Source: Thalassotalea fonticola (GTDB lineage: Bacteria > Pseudomonadota > Gammaproteobacteria > Enterobacterales > Alteromonadaceae). From it: a stretch of DNA of 64,000 nucleotides. Shown piece after piece: positions 1 through 9,376 of the stretch; position 1 is the stretch's first letter, and every line of letters begins with the position of its first letter. The notes below the pieces were generated by a model, which had not been told where the DNA came from, made no database searches, and saw only the letters and a program-made list of their open reading frames with translations. Position numbers and translations under genes: made by a program. Where the stretch lies: NCBI RefSeq assembly GCF_032911225.1, contig NZ_CP136600.1, forward strand, positions 1,674,001 through 1,738,000. The letters run 5' to 3'.

Positions 1-680
1 CGAGCATTGGCGGCACGCCTGCCCAAGGCTATAGTTCAGGGCAAGCGATGGCTGCAATAGAGAAGTTAGCAATTGAAGAGTTACCCGATGGCTTTGCTTA
101 CGAATGGACAGGCATGTCATACCAAGAAAAGAATGCCAGTGGTCAGGCTGGCTCAGCAATGCTACTTGCCGTGGTATTTATCTATTTATTCCTTGCTGCA
201 TTATATGAAAGCTGGGTGATCCCTATTCCTGTGCTGTTAATTGTGCCAATTGCCTTAGCTGGAGCGGCAATTATTGCCTGGTTAGTTGGCATTGAAAACA
301 ACCTGTTCTTTCAAATATCGGCGGTAGCGTTGGTGGGTTTCTCCGCAAAAAATTCTATTTTAATTGTCGAGTTCGCCAAAAGCCTGCATCAAGAGCACGG
401 CCGCACCATTAAACAAGCGGCAATTGAAGCGGCAGAACAACGCTTTCGCCCTATTGTAATGACCTCTGTATCGTTTATTTTAGGCATATTGCCTTTAGTT
501 ATTTCCATGGGACCTGGTGCACAAGCCAGGCAATCAATTTCAACAGGTACACTTGGCGGCATGATAGCAGCGACCACAGTAGGGATTGTTTTAGTACCAT
601 TATTTTTTGTCATCTTTGTCAGTTTTGCCGAAAACATCAAACAAAAATTCAGCTCAGCAGATAAGGAGGCCCAGTCATGA
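1..680 (+). CDS. RND efflux transporter permease, C-terminal fragment
   Basis: The reading frame is open from base 3, so the gene begins outside the window. About 225 residues of the C-terminal end remain. They start with the GYSSGQAM stretch of the porter domain that precedes the second transmembrane bundle in AcrB/MexF-type inner-membrane pumps. Five hydrophobic segments follow, including the conserved GFSAKNSILIVEFA and FRPIVMTSVSFILGILPL motifs of HAE1-type RND permeases. The pump would export hydrophobic drugs by proton antiport. The stop codon overlaps the start of the next gene by 4 bp (ATGA), and AAGGAG lies at 663-668, so the two are translationally coupled. Substrate cannot be told from this fragment. 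Confidence 0.93.
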   Translation, partial: SIGGTPAQGYSSGQAMAAIEKLAIEELPDGFAYEWTGMSYQEKNASGQAGSAMLLAVVFIYLFLAALYESWVIPIPVLLIVPIALAGAAIIAWLVGIENNLFFQISAVALVGFSAKNSILIVEFAKSLHQEHGRTIKQAAIEAAEQRFRPIVMTSVSFILGILPLVISMGPGAQARQSISTGTLGGMIAATTVGIVLVPLFFVIFVSFAENIKQKFSSADKEAQS

Positions 681-2200
681 GTAACCTATCATTAAAGCCA
701 AGCTATTTAGTGCTTGCAACAGTCATATTATCAGGTTGTGCTATTGGCCCTGACTATCAAAAAGCGCCTGAAGTAACACCAGAAGAATTACCTTCATGGC
801 AATTCGACAATGATGCTGCGCAGGCAGGTACCTCGATGGCAACATTGAATTGGCAATCATTTTATCAAGACCCGGCATTGCAACGCTTCATTCAACAAGC
901 ACTAGACAATAATATTGACCTAAAAATTGCCAGCGAACGGGTGTACCGCGCACAAATAGGTTTAGTGGAAAGTGACAGCCAGTTTCTACCAAATTTTGAT
1001 CTGACATTTGACGCCGATCGTGAGAAAACCAGTAAAGCATTAACCTCAGATCCAAAAATAGACAATGAATTTAAATTGACGGCTAATGTATCGTGGGAGC
1101 TTGACCTATGGGGAAAATTGCGTCGCAGCAATGAGGCCGACATCGCCAATTTACAGGCAATGCAAGCCGATTTTTACGGTTCAAGAATATCATTGATCGC
1201 GCAAGTTGCAGAGCTGTATTATAAAATTCAAGATGCTCAAAATCAGATACAGCTAACCAATAACAATATTCTCGCTCGTGAACGATCGAAACGAATAACT
1301 GAATTACGACACCAACAAGGTATTATTTCTGGATTGGATGTTAGTCAAAGTAATGTGGAATTAATGCAAGAAAAGCTGAAATTGCCAGCATTGCACAACT
1401 CGCTCAACTCAAGCATGTACCAACTGTCAATATTGCTCGATCAGTCCCCTAAAAAACTTGAGATCCCTGCTCGCAATCCGAACAATTTAGATCGAGAATC
1501 GCTGCCTGTAGGGTTACCATCTGAATTATTAAAACGTCGTCCTGATGTTATCTCGCAAGAGCGCAAGCTTCATGCAGCAACCGCGGCAATAGGAGTAGCA
1601 CAGGCCGATTATTTCCCTAACATCAGCTTAGTCGGTAACTTTGGCGCTAAAAGTTTAGAAATAGATGACCTGCTCGACGATGCAGAATATTGGGAAATAG
1701 GTGCAGATATTTCGATGCCGTTATTTAATTGGGGAACAACAACCGCAAATGTTGATAAAGTTACCTCTGAATATCGTGAAGCTATCCTCAATTATCGTAA
1801 AGCTATATTTGTTTCCTTTAGAGAGTCGGCTGAAGCCATTGAAAATGTGGATAAAAACCGTACTGAATATTACTTAAAACGCGATCTTCTAAGCGCAACT
1901 AATGAGTATCTACGTATCGCAAATTTACGTTACAGTAATGGTGTGATCGGTTATATCGATGTACTTGATGCACAGCGAAACCAGGCTAAATCACAACAAG
2001 ATTTTTCATCAGCTGCCGAAAGTTTACAAACATCATTTGTAGGCCTTTATAAAGCGTTAGGAGGTGGTTGGGATGCAGCAGGTTATCAGCAAGCATTAAA
2101 TAATGTAGAAGATATCGACAGCGCAGTAGAGCAACAAAGCAATGTTATTAATAACCAAATGCCGGTAGTGCCGCAAACAGCTGAAATGCCCGAAAATTAA
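677..2200 (+). CDS. NodT-family RND outer membrane efflux lipoprotein
   Basis: 507 residues. The N-terminus is a lipoprotein signal with lipobox LSGC (Cys21) followed by AIGPDY, the usual start of NodT/OprM-type channels. The body has the two OEP repeats; landmarks are the WELDLWGKLRR motif near residue 140 and LKRRPDVISQERKLHAATAAIGVAQADYFPNI near residue 285, cited here only as landmarks. It forms the trimeric outer-membrane duct of the tripartite pump whose permease lies directly upstream. The last ~40 residues are low-complexity and probably disordered. It converges with the HNH gene after a 42-bp gap in which I see no strong terminator hairpin. Confidence 0.95.
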   Translation: MSNLSLKPSYLVLATVILSGCAIGPDYQKAPEVTPEELPSWQFDNDAAQAGTSMATLNWQSFYQDPALQRFIQQALDNNIDLKIASERVYRAQIGLVESDSQFLPNFDLTFDADREKTSKALTSDPKIDNEFKLTANVSWELDLWGKLRRSNEADIANLQAMQADFYGSRISLIAQVAELYYKIQDAQNQIQLTNNNILARERSKRITELRHQQGIISGLDVSQSNVELMQEKLKLPALHNSLNSSMYQLSILLDQSPKKLEIPARNPNNLDRESLPVGLPSELLKRRPDVISQERKLHAATAAIGVAQADYFPNISLVGNFGAKSLEIDDLLDDAEYWEIGADISMPLFNWGTTTANVDKVTSEYREAILNYRKAIFVSFRESAEAIENVDKNRTEYYLKRDLLSATNEYLRIANLRYSNGVIGYIDVLDAQRNQAKSQQDFSSAAESLQTSFVGLYKALGGGWDAAGYQQALNNVEDIDSAVEQQSNVINNQMPVVPQTAEMPEN

Positions 2201-2242
2201 TTTTCAGCATTTCGTTTTTTAGCAAGGCTACTGCCTTCATCA

Positions 2243-2695
2243 TCACTGATTATCTTTTTTACCAATGAAATTATTGGTTTTGGCGCGATGACAAACTGAA
2301 CACAGTGTTTGTAAATTACTTAACTGCAAGGCCAATTCAGGATGAGTTGCGCGCTCTTTTATATGATCAACTTCAAGTACGACGTTGTTATCAACAGTCT
2401 TGCTTGCCCCACAAATTTGGCAACATGACTTGTCCCGTGCGAGTGCTTGCGCTCTTACCTTTATCCACTCTTTGCTTAATGAAAAGCTTATCGGAGAAGG
2501 TTCATCAAAGGGAACTTGTTCTATATGGGTATAGTTTTCACTGCCAAGCTCTGGTGAGGTTAATATTGCATGAATGAAGCTGGCTGCTGAATTATCTACA
2601 AAGTGGCGATAAATAGCTTTATACGCACCCTTTTGGGTTTTGTACGACTTAGACTTAAGTCGTTGATTATTTATAAAAAAGCTTACATTAAACAT
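2243..2695 (-). CDS. HNH endonuclease-like protein, last gene of the SMC operon
   Basis: 150 residues. The C-terminal half is an HNH/McrA-type fold: CQIC, then EVDHI (the catalytic DH), LSNLQTLC, CSVC and CHRAK, so two CxxC knuckles for structural zinc and the H-N-H order are all visible. The N-terminal ~70 residues are not recognised and may mediate binding to a partner. The start lies 5 bp after the stop of the kleisin-like gene with no Shine-Dalgarno of its own, which suggests coupled translation in one operon. In Wadjet/EptABCD/MksBEFG systems the fourth gene is a TOPRIM nuclease (JetD/MksG). An HNH protein here could play the same part, but that is inference. It could also be an unrelated passenger. 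Confidence 0.82.
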   Translation of the reverse strand: MFNVSFFINNQRLKSKSYKTQKGAYKAIYRHFVDNSAASFIHAILTSPELGSENYTHIEQVPFDEPSPISFSLSKEWIKVRAQALARDKSCCQICGASKTVDNNVVLEVDHIKERATHPELALQLSNLQTLCSVCHRAKTNNFIGKKDNQ

Positions 2696-2700
2696 TATTA

Positions 2701-3918
2701 TTACTTTCGCCCTAACTCGACGTCTTCAATAATATAGTTACCATTAAATATCGGGTGCGGATAACCTTCGGTATCTATTTCGAAAAACTCCTGCTCGTCG
2801 GCGCTTAAGCCTTGATAACCGTTAAGCACTCCATATACCCATACTTCTTTATCAAACTCTAACGTTTGTAAATGGTGGTATTCTAGTGCTGATAAACGTT
2901 CATTTGAATTAACTACTTCACAGAAATATGATTCAACGGCCGATTTAATTGCATCGTTTTCAATCTCAATAGACTCTATATCATCAATATTAAACTGTTG
3001 CGATTTACGTTTATCGCTGTCTGCTTTATTGTGATTTACTTGACGGAGTTTACTCACAATTTGGCCATAAACGTGTTCATGGTCGATATTGTTTACATCA
3101 ACATGAGCTGGTGCAATCACACTACGGGATTGCTTGAATAGTTTTGCTACATTATGCAGCTGACTATAGTCTTTAATTTTATAATCAGGATTTTGCTGGT
3201 GGTGTAAAACAAAGCCTTTAAGTAACTGAGAGCGGTGTAAATATTCTCGAAACTTACCTAATAAGTCGATAAGCTTTGATTGCACAATGGCCAGTTCCTG
3301 GCTAATTTCGCTGTGGTTTCGTTGCAGTTGTACGACCAATAAGCGCCTTAATTCTCTTGAAGAACCAGCAATATTGGCAAGTTCGTCAAATTGGAACATT
3401 TCGAGCTGTTTACGCATATCAGTAAGCTGACTTTGCGCTAATTCGTTTTCTCGGATTTTAGCGTTTATTGAAGCCACATAACCAAATTCATTATGGATAC
3501 GGCGCCATAAATTACGTACATTCTGCTTTAAACTATCAACTAAGCCATATACTTGCTCGGTTAAATCTTCTAGATAAACTTCAGATTCCGCCAAGTTTTG
3601 ATGATGTAACGCTTCTTTATAATGGGATGTTACGGTTTTTATCGCGGCTAATTTCGAACCTATGTTTGCATCAAGTTGGCGATTACGCTCATCACGTAAG
3701 TTGTTTTCTAACAAGCCGCGAATAGAACTGCGCAGGCGTAGATCTTCACCCGGCTCTGGTCGCCAAAGTATGCCGGCCTCTATCAGTTTATCAAGTACTT
3801 TAGCATCAAAGTCTAAATCACTGATCCGCCCTGATAAATAGGCCAGCATAATCACGTCAGCATGCTTCGCTAATACTTTTAAAAACTTAGTGCCTGCAAC
3901 TTGCAAGGTTTGACTCAC
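2701..3918 (-). CDS. Kleisin/MksF-like subunit of a bacterial condensin (putative)
   Basis: 405 residues. It begins with a winged-helix-like segment (residues ~1-75, containing IEAGILWRPEPGEDLRLRS), then a long mostly helical region (~75-260) with heptad character, then an acidic linker and a C-terminal small domain (~310-405). That layout fits MukF/MksF/JetA kleisins, which bridge the SMC head and neck. The assignment rests on layout and on its position between the kite-like and HNH genes rather than on a diagnostic motif. Its start overlaps the stop of the upstream 211-residue gene by 4 bp. Proteins of this type may carry misleading automatic names, so naming by context is safer. Confidence 0.6.
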   Translation of the reverse strand: MSQTLQVAGTKFLKVLAKHADVIMLAYLSGRISDLDFDAKVLDKLIEAGILWRPEPGEDLRLRSSIRGLLENNLRDERNRQLDANIGSKLAAIKTVTSHYKEALHHQNLAESEVYLEDLTEQVYGLVDSLKQNVRNLWRRIHNEFGYVASINAKIRENELAQSQLTDMRKQLEMFQFDELANIAGSSRELRRLLVVQLQRNHSEISQELAIVQSKLIDLLGKFREYLHRSQLLKGFVLHHQQNPDYKIKDYSQLHNVAKLFKQSRSVIAPAHVDVNNIDHEHVYGQIVSKLRQVNHNKADSDKRKSQQFNIDDIESIEIENDAIKSAVESYFCEVVNSNERLSALEYHHLQTLEFDKEVWVYGVLNGYQGLSADEQEFFEIDTEGYPHPIFNGNYIIEDVELGRK

Positions 3919-4550
3919 AGTAAGTCCCCTTGCTTAATCGCATCTTCGGCTTGCTCGGCAAGTTTTAAATTTTCACTGTCATCAATAAAGCGTATCACTT
4001 CAAATAAATAGTCAACTTTACCGGTGGCGATATAAATTTGCGTATCAGGGTTTGGTCTTAATAAATAACCCAATTCGGTTAATCGTCTAAAAATAAGTTT
4101 TATCTGCGCGTCAATGGCACTGGAGGTAGAATTAAAAAGCGAATATTTCGCAATTTTTGCCAATTGCTCTTTAAATGCAGGTGTATCTTCAATAACCGAT
4201 TGTAATTCATTTAACCGTATTACTACGCCTTCACTTAATGGCGCTGTGTCACCCTTTGCTTCTTGCACTAACACTAACCATTCTATCAAGGGTAAAAGGG
4301 AAGAGCTAAAATCGCGAAACTGTTGGCTTACTACTTTGCGTTCTTCATCATCAATAACTTGATAAGCGCAAAAAAGAACGTCACCTTCATTGCTACTGGC
4401 AATAGTACGATTCATTAGATTAAGTTGTTGTTCTACCTTGGCGTAGTTTTCACTATTTTGCAGAAAATTAAAGCTAAGCTCATCCGATGTTTTACAAATA
4501 AAACCACCGGCCAATAAGGTTTCCATGACCTGCCCTTGTAAAGAGATCAT
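3915..4550 (-). CDS. MksE/kite-like small subunit of a bacterial condensin (putative)
   Basis: 211 residues, predicted soluble, with no signal peptide. It contains two winged-helix-like stretches; the second ends in IFRRLTELGYLLRPNPDTQIYIATGKVDYLFEVIRFID, which matches the pattern of MksE/JetB (DUF4194-like) kite proteins where a helix is followed by a short beta wing. Its size is typical of that family (about 200 residues). It overlaps both neighbours by 4 bp (ATGA at each junction), so stoichiometric co-translation with the SMC and kleisin-like proteins is likely. Expected role: bind the kleisin and control opening of the SMC ring. Confidence 0.6.
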   Translation of the reverse strand: MISLQGQVMETLLAGGFICKTSDELSFNFLQNSENYAKVEQQLNLMNRTIASSNEGDVLFCAYQVIDDEERKVVSQQFRDFSSSLLPLIEWLVLVQEAKGDTAPLSEGVVIRLNELQSVIEDTPAFKEQLAKIAKYSLFNSTSSAIDAQIKLIFRRLTELGYLLRPNPDTQIYIATGKVDYLFEVIRFIDDSENLKLAEQAEDAIKQGDLL

Positions 4551-7500
4551 ACTAACTCCTCTGCTTGCTTATGTTGCTTAATAAGTTCACTAATGCGTTT
4601 TACCTTTGGTTGGACCATGCGTAATTTTTGTTGCTTGGCATTTTTATCAATCAAATAACGATTTTCAAAAAAGTACAATACATCAGACTCAGGATTAGGA
4701 AACGCGCCTAACACGGTAATGTTATTTGCTTTACAGGCATCAAATATTTTTTTCACGTTTTTATTGGCTAAAGTACCTATTTCATCAATTGGCCAATGAA
4801 TTATCGCTTGTGAATTACCGCGTAACAAACGGGTAAATGCCAATAAGAACTTACATAAAATCAAATAGGCCATACCATGGCTAGATGATTCATTTAACTG
4901 TCGATCCGTTCGAATGATCAAGTCAGAATTGCCTTCTTTTAAGTGCAATTCTATATCAAGTAATTGGCTGATACCGCGACTTACGGTTGCTTTACCTAAT
5001 ACTTCCAGTACTTCACGGATCGTTTGCATGTACTCTTCATCTGGTAACGTCGCATTTTGATCATTTAACCAAGCATAATGGAGTTGGTTAAAGCGCAGCA
5101 GTTTTGGCCAAAAATCAAACTCTGCAATTTTTGAGCGAATTTTTACCATTGACTCAGACACACCATCTAAAAATAGCTCATGATCAACTTCTTTACTGAT
5201 CCGCTTTGATTGCGAGCTAATACGTTTATCAATGTCTGATAATACGTTGTAATACTGGGTAAGATCATTGCCAAAATTCAAGCCATTATTACGCACGCCG
5301 GCAAGATGTTGCGGCACCAAGACAGTTAATAGCGTCTCTAATTCAGTGACCATTTTACGCGAATCTAATACTTCAATGCCTTGCGGATTTTCTTTTAAAC
5401 ATTGAAGACGAGCATGCTCCCAAGTTTCCGTTAAGCTTATTCCCGACTTTTGTCCTATCGCGTTATCAAAATAACTTACAAATGAATCAATATCTTGACT
5501 GGCACGGCGCTGTGCTTCAAATAATTCCCGGCCTTCTTGCAAACGAGCATTAACGGTTGACGTTTCCTCAACCAATTCAACGTGCGGTAGGTTCAGTAAA
5601 GCAAACTGCGGTTTGAGCTGATTAATACCATTTGCCAACTCTTTTTGTTCTTGCAATGCCTTTTCAAGTTGCTCTATTTGCTCTTGTAATTGTTGCTTTT
5701 GGCGTTTGTAGGTACTTAATTTTTCACTAAATAAACGCTCAGCATTGGCTTTTACTTGTTTCGCTTTAGACAGCTCTGTTACATAACTGGCTTTTTGTTT
5801 GGTGAAGATTTCATCAAACCAACGTACGTAGTCGTTAACGCTGTCTCGATGCTTGTTGGTTATGTCAATATCATCCTTAATTTTCGATAATTGCTGTTTT
5901 AGCGAGGCGATTTGTTCAACATCAACATCTCTATTGGCTAATTCGTCCTTGTACCATTTTTTACAAGCCTTTAGGCCTTCTTTGTATTGAGTAGCCGAGG
6001 CAATAATCAATTCGTTTATTGACGCTAGTTTTTGCTCAATAATGCCAAGCACTTGCTGCCAATGCATCTCATGTTCCATTTTTTCATCATGACATTGGTC
6101 TTTGTGTTCTTCGATTGCATTTTGTTTATTTTGCAATAATTTATCTAAGGCCGATTGTAATTGCGTTAATGCCTTCTCGCGTTTTTGCTTACGCTCGAGT
6201 AACGCTTGTTTAAGCTCAGCTTTTAATTGGGCAAGATCTTCGCCGGTTCGAACTCGGCCTTGTTGTTTAAATTGGCATTGAGAATACAACTGCGTTTGTT
6301 GTTGTTCCAAATCGCGTGTTTGTTCATTAACAGCTGTTAATGCTTGCTCACATTCGAGCTGCTTGTCTCTATAGTTGGCTAATTGTAATTCGGCTTGCGT
6401 TAACTGCTGCCGCAACTGTTCTTCGCTTTGCAGTAACTCACTTTCAGCAATTGCATGGGTGTCGATATGCATGCCAAATAAGCTCAGTGTTTGCTGCTCG
6501 CTATTATCAAGTAACGTTGGTGATAGATCGCTGCGTTCTAATAAATCAGGACTGATCACCTTACCAACGGTTTGCTCCCAACCTTTATACTCTTGTCGTA
6601 AAAAGCTTAGCAGCGTATTGTCGTCAGGGTTTAGCCAAGAGTGTATTTTTGCCACTTGTTGCTCTGCCGACTTTACGTTTGCGCGACTATTATTTAAGTG
6701 CTCATTGCTGCCGATTTGCTGATACTTTGCCTGTTGTAGTTGTTCTTGTAGTTCTTGTAACTTACTACGTGATTGATCTTCTTCATGCTGCGCTTGTTCA
6801 AAATTAGCTTCTTGCAGTGCAAGTGATTGCTGTTCTTGTTGAGTTGGGCCACTTAATTCAATTTCGGTTTTAACCGTTTGCAAATTCAATTTAGATTCAT
6901 TGATTTGACGATCAAAATCTACATTAATACTCGCAAGGCGCTGCTCTTGCGTTGCAACTAATTGCACAACGGCTTGATGCTCTTCTAGTTGTGCTTTTTG
7001 TCGTTCATTATTAACGCTGTCTTTTTGATTGTTTAACTGCGCAACTTCTTTGCTTTGCTTTTTCTCAAGTTCGGCTTCTCGTTTGTGATAAGCCGCTTCA
7101 ATATCTTGATGCTCTTCGGTAAGTAATGCATGTTGCTCTGTTAAGGACTGTAACTGTGACTGCCAAGCGCTGATATTACCGATATTAGCTTGATGAGTTT
7201 CAATATCTTTATCTTGCCAAATATTAAATTCATCTTCGATTTTGTCTAACTGACTTTCACAGGTTTTTTGTTCGGCATTCGCTTTAGAAATATCGCGATT
7301 TAATTCATCACGTTGTACTTCAAAGTTTTTGTTAATGTCATTTAGGTGTGATTTATACGACCCATGATTCTCATCGCTAGTAACGATAGACTCACTCAGC
7401 AATGAAAAATCAACGGAAAACTGCTGTTTTAATTGGCTTAACCGAACTTCAGTATGCTCAAGTTGAGCATTAACTTTTTGCAATTTTTTGTACTTAGGCA

Positions 7501-8266
7501 TTAAGTCGTCAAATTGTTTGATCAATGAACATTCTTTGATCCAATCTTCAACCTGCGCTTTTGAAATTTTATTGGTTGGTGTTTCTACGCCGTCTTCTTC
7601 TAAAATGGCCGCGATCATCGCTTTGATGGTTTCCATCTTGCCTTCTTTAGAATGCACGGCTTTGATAAGTTTTTCGATATGGCGCAAACGAGCATCCGCT
7701 TCGCATAGGCTAAAATAGCGAGACATGGCAAGTAAATCGCGTTTATTAGCACTAAGCGACATAACAGCACGATCATTTTGAATAATGGCGCGAAACTCTT
7801 TAGTGTTTAAGTTTTTACTTGTAACGACATCGTTGCGACGCATATTGCGAATAATTTCGGCAATCGCTAACGAACGCTTATTTGAAATTTTATCAGCATC
7901 GACTGTAGATTCAGAAACCAAATCATCAACAATAAAATCATTGAGATCAAAGCCTTTACTTATAAATCGATAAATCACGCCGGTAGCTGATGATGTTAGT
8001 ACTGCCATACACATAGCGCCATCTAAGCGCTGGTACTCAAAAATGATAAAGCTTGATTCTCTAGGTAAATACCACGTTTGAAAATTATCACGAGTTGCCG
8101 GAACTACTTTATTTGGTGATTCACCATAGAACACCGGAATTAACCGCTGCAGCGTAGTTTTACCCGAGGCATTAGTACCACATATATTGGTGTGTCCATC
8201 TACCTTTAGTTCCACTAAACCAGGTAGATGAGTGTCGATTAAAATGATCCGTTTTAAGCCAGACAT
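4547..8266 (-). CDS. SMC-like ATPase, MukB/MksB/JetC type (DUF3584-like)
   Basis: 1239 residues with SMC architecture. Walker A is GTNASGKTT at residues 30-38. Two very long Gln/Glu/Lys-rich coiled coils (~250-560 and ~640-960) flank a non-coiled hinge-like part around 565-640. The C-terminal head has a signature-like SSSHG (~1127) and Walker B AIIHWPIDEIG (~1154-1164). The protein should form a dimeric ring that entraps or extrudes DNA. It is the first gene of the operon, whereas mukFEB, mksFEB and jetABCD place the kleisin first. The ABC signature deviates from LSGGQ, as often in MukB-like proteins. Upstream sequence to 8440 is AT-rich and must hold the promoter; no clear Shine-Dalgarno precedes the ATG. 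Confidence 0.85.
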   Translation of the reverse strand: MSGLKRIILIDTHLPGLVELKVDGHTNICGTNASGKTTLQRLIPVFYGESPNKVVPATRDNFQTWYLPRESSFIIFEYQRLDGAMCMAVLTSSATGVIYRFISKGFDLNDFIVDDLVSESTVDADKISNKRSLAIAEIIRNMRRNDVVTSKNLNTKEFRAIIQNDRAVMSLSANKRDLLAMSRYFSLCEADARLRHIEKLIKAVHSKEGKMETIKAMIAAILEEDGVETPTNKISKAQVEDWIKECSLIKQFDDLMPKYKKLQKVNAQLEHTEVRLSQLKQQFSVDFSLLSESIVTSDENHGSYKSHLNDINKNFEVQRDELNRDISKANAEQKTCESQLDKIEDEFNIWQDKDIETHQANIGNISAWQSQLQSLTEQHALLTEEHQDIEAAYHKREAELEKKQSKEVAQLNNQKDSVNNERQKAQLEEHQAVVQLVATQEQRLASINVDFDRQINESKLNLQTVKTEIELSGPTQQEQQSLALQEANFEQAQHEEDQSRSKLQELQEQLQQAKYQQIGSNEHLNNSRANVKSAEQQVAKIHSWLNPDDNTLLSFLRQEYKGWEQTVGKVISPDLLERSDLSPTLLDNSEQQTLSLFGMHIDTHAIAESELLQSEEQLRQQLTQAELQLANYRDKQLECEQALTAVNEQTRDLEQQQTQLYSQCQFKQQGRVRTGEDLAQLKAELKQALLERKQKREKALTQLQSALDKLLQNKQNAIEEHKDQCHDEKMEHEMHWQQVLGIIEQKLASINELIIASATQYKEGLKACKKWYKDELANRDVDVEQIASLKQQLSKIKDDIDITNKHRDSVNDYVRWFDEIFTKQKASYVTELSKAKQVKANAERLFSEKLSTYKRQKQQLQEQIEQLEKALQEQKELANGINQLKPQFALLNLPHVELVEETSTVNARLQEGRELFEAQRRASQDIDSFVSYFDNAIGQKSGISLTETWEHARLQCLKENPQGIEVLDSRKMVTELETLLTVLVPQHLAGVRNNGLNFGNDLTQYYNVLSDIDKRISSQSKRISKEVDHELFLDGVSESMVKIRSKIAEFDFWPKLLRFNQLHYAWLNDQNATLPDEEYMQTIREVLEVLGKATVSRGISQLLDIELHLKEGNSDLIIRTDRQLNESSSHGMAYLILCKFLLAFTRLLRGNSQAIIHWPIDEIGTLANKNVKKIFDACKANNITVLGAFPNPESDVLYFFENRYLIDKNAKQQKLRMVQPKVKRISELIKQHKQAEELV

Positions 8267-8438
8267 AGGATTTAAATAAGCCTTTATTATTGTATTAACG
8301 GTATCTTATGACTCACAAGCTTTGGTGTAAATAGTAACGCCCTAAGAATTGCTTAATTGCCGGTAAAACAGCTAAAAATTGGTTGTTTTTTAACATTTGT
8401 TAACAGACCGAGAAATAACAATTCGCTATATTAGCGTC

Positions 8439-8509
8439 TACAGTAAAACCTAACGGTTTACTCCCAATCTGTTGTTTGAAGCACTCGCTAACCCGAGTGC
8501 TTTTTTTTT
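8439..8509 (+). ncRNA. Candidate small RNA ending in a strong terminator
   Basis: No reading frame ends near this terminator on the plus strand, so it needs its own transcript. A TATATT -10-like box lies at 8427-8432, giving a start near 8439; the -35 is unclear (TTAACA at 8400-8405 is spaced too far). The predicted ~71-nt RNA folds into a first hairpin at 8442-8462 (AGTAAA-A-CC / GGTTTACT, loop TAAC), a single-stranded linker and a terminator hairpin. This is the layout of Hfq-type sRNAs. I do not recognise the family. Confidence 0.45.
8480..8509 (+). terminator. Intrinsic terminator (plus strand)
   Basis: A perfect 7-bp stem GCACTCG/CGAGTGC (8481-8487 / 8494-8500) has a 6-nt loop and is followed by nine T residues. 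It lies in the divergent gap between the SMC operon and the HAD gene, with no plus-strand gene upstream that reads into it. Confidence 0.8.
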
Positions 8510-8518
8510 ACTAAAAAT

Positions 8519-8562
8519 TCCTCTTCGAGAATTGCCTCCGATTAAAATCAGACCAACCTAGA
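8519..8562 (-). repeat. Short copy of the CGGTTGGTC/GATTT repeat family
   Basis: Read on the minus strand, this stretch (GGTTGGTCTGATTTTAATC followed by GGAGGCAATTCTCGAAG) matches the sequence at 52021-52063, where TTCACGCCAACC-type repeats cluster. It is a short outlying member of that family. The rest of the gap to 8698 shows no other feature. Confidence 0.5.
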
Positions 8563-8698
8563 TATTGGTAACTTCCCCCCTCAGTCCCTGATCTCGCTTT
8601 GCTCTTCGTCTCTCGTTTCTCGGACTAAATTATCAATAGACAACAATAGCCGCGATTTGTTAATTTAACGCTTTCCCCTGTTCCATACTTAATTCACC

Positions 8699-9346
8699 AT
8701 GAACCAATACCAACTTTACATCTTCGACTGGGACGGCACGTTAATGAATTCAATTAATAAAATTGTGCATTCATTACAAGCAGCCGCTCAAGCCGTTAAT
8801 TTACCAATACCCGATGAGAGTGCTTCAAAAGGTATTATTGGCGCAAGTTTAACCCAAGCATCGAAAATTCTTTTCCCGGGTATTGAACAAATAAAAATTG
8901 ATGAATTAATCAAGCATTACAAACAACAATATCTTGAGATTAATGCTACGCCTTCGCCTTTGTATGAAGATGCTGAGCAATTGTTATTAACACTGCACGC
9001 CAAAGAGAAACTATTAGCGGTAGCAACCGGCAAAGGCAGGCAAGGGTTAGAACGAGTATTGGCGGTTTCAAATACCAAACATTTGTTTCATTTAACTAAA
9101 AGCTCTGACGATGCGAAATCTAAGCCTCACCCTGAAATGCTTGAGCAAATATTGTTAGAGCTTGATGTTAAACCTGAACACGCTTTAATGATTGGCGACA
9201 GTCGCTACGACCTTAAAATGGCAGAACATGCGGGGGTTGATAGTATCGGAATAACCCATGGTGCTGGTTGTATAAGCAGTTTAACTGAGTGCAATCCAAA
9301 AGCTATCGTTCATTCAATTAAAGAATTAGCAGCGCTTATTCTTTAA
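8699..9346 (+). CDS. HAD-superfamily phosphatase (HAD-IA, Gph/YjjG-like)
   Basis: 215 residues. Motif I is FDWDGTLMNS (nucleophile Asp10, acid Asp12), motif II is VATGKG near residue 118, a conserved Lys lies in the DAKSKPHPEM stretch, and motif IV is GDSRYDLKMAEHAG. The helical cap inserted after motif I is that of subclass IA, as in phosphoglycolate phosphatase. Substrate is unknown; related proteins hydrolyse small phosphorylated metabolites. The Shine-Dalgarno is weak (CTTAATTCACC before ATG). The gene is monocistronic, and the hairpin at 9544-9570 could also end its transcript. Confidence 0.88.
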   Translation: MNQYQLYIFDWDGTLMNSINKIVHSLQAAAQAVNLPIPDESASKGIIGASLTQASKILFPGIEQIKIDELIKHYKQQYLEINATPSPLYEDAEQLLLTLHAKEKLLAVATGKGRQGLERVLAVSNTKHLFHLTKSSDDAKSKPHPEMLEQILLELDVKPEHALMIGDSRYDLKMAEHAGVDSIGITHGAGCISSLTECNPKAIVHSIKELAALIL

Positions 9347-9376
9347 TTTATGTACTTTCGAGGTATCTATTAAGCT

